Assembly (NCBI GenBank): GCA_900642245.1
Contig: CAAAJI010000291.1
Location: forward strand, 8,239 to 44,219
Origin: Fragilaria radians
Lineage: Eukaryota > Bacillariophyta > Fragilariophyceae > Fragilariales > Fragilariaceae
Length of the DNA stretch: 35,981 nt
Reading direction: 5' to 3'
Of this stretch, positions 30,830-35,981 are shown in pieces. The position numbers and the translations under genes were made by a program. The notes under the pieces are model-generated. The model had not been told where the DNA came from. It worked only from the letters and a program-made list of their open reading frames with translations, and ran no database searches. Position 1 is the first letter of the stretch. Each line of letters starts with the position of its first letter.

Positions 30830-31848
30830 TTAACCATACAATTGTAACATTCTTGATGAAATTGAAGTATGGCTCTCGATGGAGAAACAATCGTCATCGA
30901 TGGAAAATTCGGGTATGAGAGATGTAGCTTCATTAAAGACAGAGGACGAATTGTCTTCATTATCGGAATGGTTGAGAACTTCAGGATATATTCACAAGTT
31001 AGTAACTAAATTTATGAATTGTCAAAACCATTAAAAATCAAGACGTTCTTACCATCAATTGTATCATTAACCGCAGTAGGGAGGTTCGGATGTGATGAAC
31101 TTTCGAAATAACTATTTTCAGCTATTTCCTTGTTGTTCCTGTTAGCCTCGGAAGCATAGCTTACATGCATTCGCTTTGAAAATTCTTCATGTTTTTCTTC
31201 GACTGTAGGCGTAGCTAGGGTGTTTCCACCCTTGTTTTCCATGTGAAATCCATACCTCGTCCAATCATTAAAGTCACACTTTGGAAACTTCTGCAATCCA
31301 GCAATGGGCAACATGGCATATTTGGAATGATTATGATAATAATGGAGACGATTTGTTTCCCTGATGTAACCTTGCATAAATCCTACCTGAAACCTATTTT
31401 GACCTTCAACTTTCCCATTAATTCCGAACTCATTATTATGAATAGATGCATTTAATGTCACAGTATTCCTCTCATTGTCAGATGCCAAAGGTTTGGAACA
31501 CGATCCATGATTTTTTTTAGTTGCTTTTGATAGTCGCTTCTTATCTTTCGTGTTTGAAAGAGATCTGCGATAATCTCTGAGATCATGACCAATCTTTTCC
31601 TTTATTTCCCAATCAAGAGCATTGACCCACTTTTGCTGTTCTTCGGAGTAAGTAAAAAATTCAAAACCTTGCACCTCGAGCTTGGATTGAAGATTATCGA
31701 CGAATTTACTTTTATGTACCCTAGAAGCATCACGATGAAAATCAGCTGCATACAGTTTTATAAGACCACGATATTCTTTGTTTCCTGGTTGTCTATAGCA
31801 ACCAGGACCTCGGCCCAGGTATACCTTTTTTAGCAACGATTCGGTCAT
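30830..31848 (-). CDS. DUF6824-domain protein (diatom-expanded family)
   Basis: Exon 1 is 31848-31053 and exon 2 is 30978-30830, with a 74-bp intron (GTAAGA...CTGAAG, phase 1); 314 residues. Without splicing the frame would end 13 codons after the donor. Residues 9-95 match the family pattern: VYLGRGPGCYRQPGNKEYR, then HKSKFVDNLQSKLEVQGFEF, and WVNALDWEIKEKIGHDLRD, i.e. a G-R-G start, P-G-N-x-x-(Y/F)-R, and a final helix with K-x-x-H-x-L-R-D. The remainder is polar and unconserved, and exon 2 is acidic and Ser-rich (LIPEFSIDDDCFSIESH). The molecular function of DUF6824 is not established to my knowledge; nuclear or DNA-binding roles are only guesses. A decayed relative lies about 450 bp upstream. 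Confidence 0.82.
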
Positions 31849-32289
31849 AGGGTGAAATAGGCAAGATTTTAGTGCTTATTCGCTATTTTTCGTGCGTTTC
31901 CTCAAGGTTTATCGATTCCGATTAGTAAACAAATTCTCAATTTTGCTAGGACTTTCGGACCTCTTAATTGTTGGAGTCATTCGAGAAAAATTTCAAGACC
32001 AATTTTTTTCTTAATCAATCGCTTTATATAATTGAATGCATTTTCTCAGAGGCGTATATTTCTAATATAAGATTGCTGCCATTGCAGCGCCAGCTAAGCT
32101 TCTTGAATATGAAAACTATAGATATTAATCCTTTTGAATCTAAAGACTTACATGCATACCAAATATCTTTATCATCATTAATAAAATCGAGTTAATGCTT
32201 GCAATGTATAATCAATTATCGTCATAAATTAAGTTTGTTGTAATAAAACTTATTTCAAACATATCAAAGGACAGTAAAAGTTTTAATCT
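31849..32289. other. Upstream region of the DUF6824 gene
   Basis: Presumed promoter and spacer between the gene and its decayed copy. A 75-codon plus-strand frame (31968-32195) has no recognisable feature. Confidence 0.35.
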
Positions 32290-32541
32290 TGGTTCGCCTT
32301 TCGTTTAGGCGTAAATTATTTCTGACCTTGTGACTAATACTTTCCTATATTTTCCATTCAAGAGCATTGAACCACTTTTTCTCCGTTTCCGAAATCAAAA
32401 TCCTTGGAACTCAAGCTTTGATCTGAAGATTGTTGATAAACTGACTCTATTCTGCCGTTTGAGTATCAAGACGATAATCATCAGAGAAAAGCTCAATTTT
32501 TGACATTTTCAGTTTGCTTGAATCCCATAAATACACCTTTT
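32290..32541 (-). pseudogene. Decayed DUF6824 domain copy
   Basis: The minus strand reads KVYLWDSSKL (compare KVYLGRGPGC in the intact gene), then KIELFSDDYRLDT (compare LIKLYAADFHRDA), SQFINNLQ (SKFVDNLQ) and ETEKKWFNALEWKI (EEQQKWVNALDWEI). It has in-frame stops after QTAE, IKA and WKI, and an internal deletion removes the PGN motif. No start codon or C-terminal region is recognisable. It is a tandem-duplicate pseudogene in the same orientation as the intact gene. Confidence 0.75.
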
Positions 32542-35236
32542 GTCAGGAGATCGTGCATTAGGCCCATTCTCGAAAAAAGAAACGCTGTTAAATGAACAAA
32601 ATCAAATTCAAAGCAATACTAAATTGAGGGGATAAAAGTAAATGAACAGCATGCATGTTTTCTATCAATGGTCAAAACAGAGGTACATTAAAGAAGATTC
32701 AAAATGATATTGATCTATTGGTTTCAACCCATTTATTAAATGTTTTGTAAGCTTAAACATAGAATTTATGAATTGAGACACAGTGATTAGGTCCCACGTT
32801 GTGCTTTCACAAAGGGAATTTAAGCCGCTTAGTCAGTTCTTCCGAGTAGGAGGAATAGATTTTGCTTCTGTCAAGCAGCTGCGAAGATATGGAATGAAGC
32901 TACACGCTGCTTCTTGCCTCTTCCTCAGAAGTGGCGTTTTGGACAAGCATATTGGAATGCATTTCTATGAGAAGTTTTAGTTTGTCTTTATTATCTCCTG
33001 ACCTGGGTTTCCTACAGAATAGTTCTCGGGGTGCATTTTTTCTATATCTGTGCCACAAGATGTGCCTTGTCTTTTTTGTCTAGAATGTAGGAAAAGAATT
33101 GGTTTTTATATCAATTTCACTTTCACCAAATCAAGTAGAAACAAGTCTTGGCAATCAAATCTATCACCTCAAGTCCAAAGTATCTTATTTCAGCACTCCC
33201 AGGATCAAATTCTTAAGTCAAGTTTACATTTGATTACCATATTACTTTGCTAAAGTCTGAATCCTGATAAAGAAGGAAATAAGATTAAATTGCACGAATG
33301 CGTAATAGCATTTGTATGAAAATCATAACCTTCAAGATGGTTCTGATTAGAATTGTGAATGTAATAACTCATTTTCCAAAAATCTATTCATGACTAAGTA
33401 CATTTACTGTGAATTTAGGTTGATGTACTACAGATTTCCTCACGCGAAATATATGGAGCAAGTGTCTTCAATCTAATCTTGTCTTAAAACTACGCGGTAA
33501 ATCTCTAGGATACTCCTCTACACCACTCCCTTGGATTTTATATACCGAAAATACTTGTACCAAAACTATTACTTGCAACAATTCCTTGAATAATTACAAT
33601 CCACTTTACATGACCATTGAAAACAATGCGATATGAACTAAGTGCGTCACAGCCACAAAATTGATGTTAGGAGAGATCTTCACTTTTTATCATGTGTCTA
33701 TACAGGCGAGTTCAGAAAAGTCTCTTTCAGAATTTTTTGCCGAATACCTGATTTTTTTAAATCTAAAATGGTTATTGCGACGAAACAGGCATCTATTTGT
33801 ACCTTACCAGGGAGCATCTCACGTAAAATATAATACCCCTAAACTTTGCGTATGTTTCGTGAAGACAATTCTTTTTGTTAAAACATTACAATCAATATTC
33901 AGCCTAAAAGAAACAGGCTATGGGATGAATTTCTGTTCCCCGATAGTAACAATAAAATCGTCCGAATAAAAGCAATAAAAAATCAGACAAATATAGTAAT
34001 GAATATATATTTCCCGAAAATGGAAAACTATGTGATGGTTCCCAAGGCCGAGCTAACACGCCACACTAAATAAAATAATGGGAGTTAAGAGAGCAGAAAA
34101 AGGATGATGCAAGAAGGTACAAGATCAAAATGTAGAAATACTCTGGATTAAACTATAGTTTACATCAACGCCTATGCAGATTGCCAGATCATGGTAATAG
34201 GTAAATGTGCATTTTGCTTAATAGTGTGGCTAACACTTTTATTATCAATCCCTAAACTGCTCAATTTAAGTCCTAGAATCAGTTCTAACCTAAAAAACGG
34301 GATAAGGGAAATGATTACAGGTATAACTGATAAAGTACGGTTATTCAAATGACAGTTTGAATGAAATATAAATGTTTCTACTTGAATGCCTTTGTGAATT
34401 TATTTTTCAATAAAGTCTAATTTTATAGCTGGATCTAACCCCTTCGTTCATGAAGAAACTAAGGAGAGGATTAGAAAAATTTAAGACGTCTGAGCTTGGC
34501 TTGTGCAAGTTTTGTAAGGAAAAGATCAATGGAAGTGAAAATTATTTGCAGTACCTATATACATGTCTTATTATTTGAAGGCATTTAAGGAAACTTGACT
34601 TCTGCACAACTGCTTAGAAAGCATGGGGCTTCAGTTGATTTTGTCTATTGCTGTTAGTGATTACGATAAGGATTCCAATCAATTGCTAAGTATTCAAACC
34701 GGTTATTTTGACAAGTCATTTTGATTCCAATTATCATTATGTTTGTCAACGCATCGAATGTAACTTCATAAATGAAAAAGCGGATGGATGTAAGCAAGAA
34801 TATGAGACAAGGAATAATTGAGAACCATTTAGGTTTAAGGTAAAGTTCAGAAAGACTCCTGAGAGGAGGTTTATGTTGTGCAATTAACTTTGTATCCATA
34901 ATCATTTAAAAGTAAACCTCAAATGTCCGAAGAACCATGAACAAGTTATTAAGAAAGGCTGCAAGGTCGCAACAGAAGTATTGCAATGCTGCATATCAAA
35001 GAGGAGTCAAAGAGAGTCTCTTTTATTTCTTTTGTGAACTCACTTAATTCCAGTAGGAAATCCACCAAAGTAAAGTGCTTGGTCATCAAGTGCTGTCAAT
35101 GAAGAATAACATAAGTTAGATGAATTGTCGCTGAAGAATAACACAAATTAGATGTTTCTAGCCTTTTAAGTAGTACAATGAATCAAACTAAAGATGAATA
35201 TTAGAATTACAGAATTATGTTACGCTTGAAAATGCG
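32542..35236. other. Gene-free AT-rich region
   Basis: Several frames of 62-102 codons (for example 32783-32980, 33661-33969, and 34905-34654 on the minus strand, the last with a hydrophobic stretch) lack any recognisable domain. I see no RNA gene. Confidence 0.4.
35101..35154. repeat. Two copies of a 22-bp direct repeat
   Basis: GAAGAATAACAYAARTTAGATG occurs at 35101-35122 and 35133-35154, 32 bp apart with two mismatches, just downstream of the channel gene stop. Confidence 0.8.
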
Positions 35237-35981
35237 TTAACTCTCTAAATGAGATAAAGTTAATGGCTCTCCTCCACCTCCATATTGCTCTCTCACGTCA
35301 TTGATAAGCTTCATATGGATTTTAATGTCGTCGTCATCACGGTATAGTAAATTCACAAATTGATAACCCACATACACATTAAAATCTTCATAAATCTTTT
35401 GTGCATACACACAGGATGCGCTGAGGTTCGATACACCATGTAAGGAAACTAAGATTTGATCAAAGTTCAGTGAGTCCTTGATACCTTGATAATTGTTCAA
35501 TTCTTCTGGCCATCTTCCCATACGCCTTCGAATCATACGACGCACACGAGGAGAGAGGATTGGAGAGTTTTCGTCAAGAATATGACGAGCCACCCAAGCT
35601 CGTTTGAAAAAGGGATGGTCACTAACTTCCAAGGCTAATTTGGAAAAAATACGTTTCTTAACCGGTGAGCAAGATGGATCTGTATTTTTGCTCCAGCGAG
35701 TGGAATAATGCTGAAATATACGTTGCATAAATTTTGTGGAATCCTTTGTCTGTCCCTTTTCTTCCTTGACACTCTCTAAAGGATCAAGCTCCATCCAATT
35801 CATAGATTCATGCGCTTGCAAGTTTCCCGATTGATTAAATTCATTCCCGTCGTTGTCGTAGGTGTCAATACTTGCGACAACGTTCAGTGTTGCGTCAATT
35901 ATTTCCCCGCCAACATCATTGAAAAGTTTGTTCAAGACTCTAAATTCAAGAACTGGACACGGTATACATTTTTTTCCGTCC
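35237..35981 (-). CDS. Inward-rectifier-type potassium channel, C-terminal cytoplasmic domain (5' truncated by window)
   Basis: The minus-strand frame is open from the right edge to TGA at 35237, giving 247 visible residues. It opens with KKCIPCPVLEFRVLNKL and GGEIIDATLNVVASI, the first strands of a Kir-type cytoplasmic sandwich. The middle has WVARHILDENSPILSPRVRR, matching the Kir 'H-x-(I/L)-D-E-x-S-P-L' landmark, then FDQILVSLHGVSNLSASCVYAQKI (family pattern of a strand followed by 'E/G-x-x-x-x-T/S-A'), VYVGYQFVNLLYR and NDVREQYGGGGEPL. The membrane helices and the selectivity filter lie beyond the right edge, so ion selectivity is not shown. An acidic, polar insert of about 45 residues (from 35840) splits the first part of the sandwich. 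Confidence 0.72.
   Translation of the reverse strand, partial: DGKKCIPCPVLEFRVLNKLFNDVGGEIIDATLNVVASIDTYDNDGNEFNQSGNLQAHESMNWMELDPLESVKEEKGQTKDSTKFMQRIFQHYSTRWSKNTDPSCSPVKKRIFSKLALEVSDHPFFKRAWVARHILDENSPILSPRVRRMIRRRMGRWPEELNNYQGIKDSLNFDQILVSLHGVSNLSASCVYAQKIYEDFNVYVGYQFVNLLYRDDDDIKIHMKLINDVREQYGGGGEPLTLSHLES

Noticed and set aside
26371..35236. tRNA or other structured RNA genes
   Set aside because: I looked for the GTTCGA-type T-loop and clover-leaf pairing by eye and found none; a covariance-model scan would be needed to be sure.

Overview
The window looks like nuclear DNA from a diatom or a close stramenopile relative. The evidence is: short spliceosomal introns of about 69-190 bp with GT-AG ends; densely packed genes in convergent and divergent pairs; a secreted protein ending in a Pro/Thr-rich tail of the kind common in diatoms; a gene of the diatom-expanded DUF6824 type; and Ty3/gypsy pol fragments of a type common in diatoms. 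The DNA is AT-rich. I cannot name the species. No rRNA, tRNA or CRISPR was recognised.

Layout. 1-378 (-): start of a mitochondrial enoyl-CoA hydratase (AUH/ECHDC2 type) that runs off the left edge. About 1.0-7.2 kb: a graveyard of mobile elements. A decayed Ty3/gypsy pol is split by a hAT-like DNA transposon (2919-5171), followed by an antisense gag-like fragment and unrecognised relics. 7.5-15.9 kb: a compact gene cluster with complex I subunit NDUFB9 (+), fructosamine-3-kinase (-), a DIX-domain protein (+), a GT90/CAP10 glycosyltransferase (-), and a secreted M43 metalloprotease with a Pro/Thr-rich tail (+). 16.2-18.4 kb: a degenerate ORF split by a second hAT element (16922-18296) with an 8-bp target duplication. 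19.7-26.4 kb: a protein with three RRxSVT repeats (-), SGF29 of the SAGA complex (+) and cytosolic glycyl-tRNA synthetase (-). Between the first two lies a 20-N gap flanked by what look like two alleles of the same intergenic region. 26.4-30.8 kb: gene-poor, with LTR-like repeats, a GTCAA-rich tract and a hexanucleotide microsatellite. 30.8-32.5 kb: a DUF6824 gene (-) with a decayed tandem copy upstream. 35.2 kb to the end: the cytoplasmic domain of an inward-rectifier-type K+ channel (-) that enters from the right edge.

The genes are mostly unrelated housekeeping and accessory functions, and I see no operon-like system. The most unusual items are the DIX-domain protein (DIX polymerisation domains are best known from Wnt signalling and plant polarity), the RRxSVT-repeat protein, the protease whose catalytic motif is split by a 69-nt stop-free intron, and the two hAT insertions at almost the same 8-mer. 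Intron positions given here were read by eye from splice signals and family conservation.
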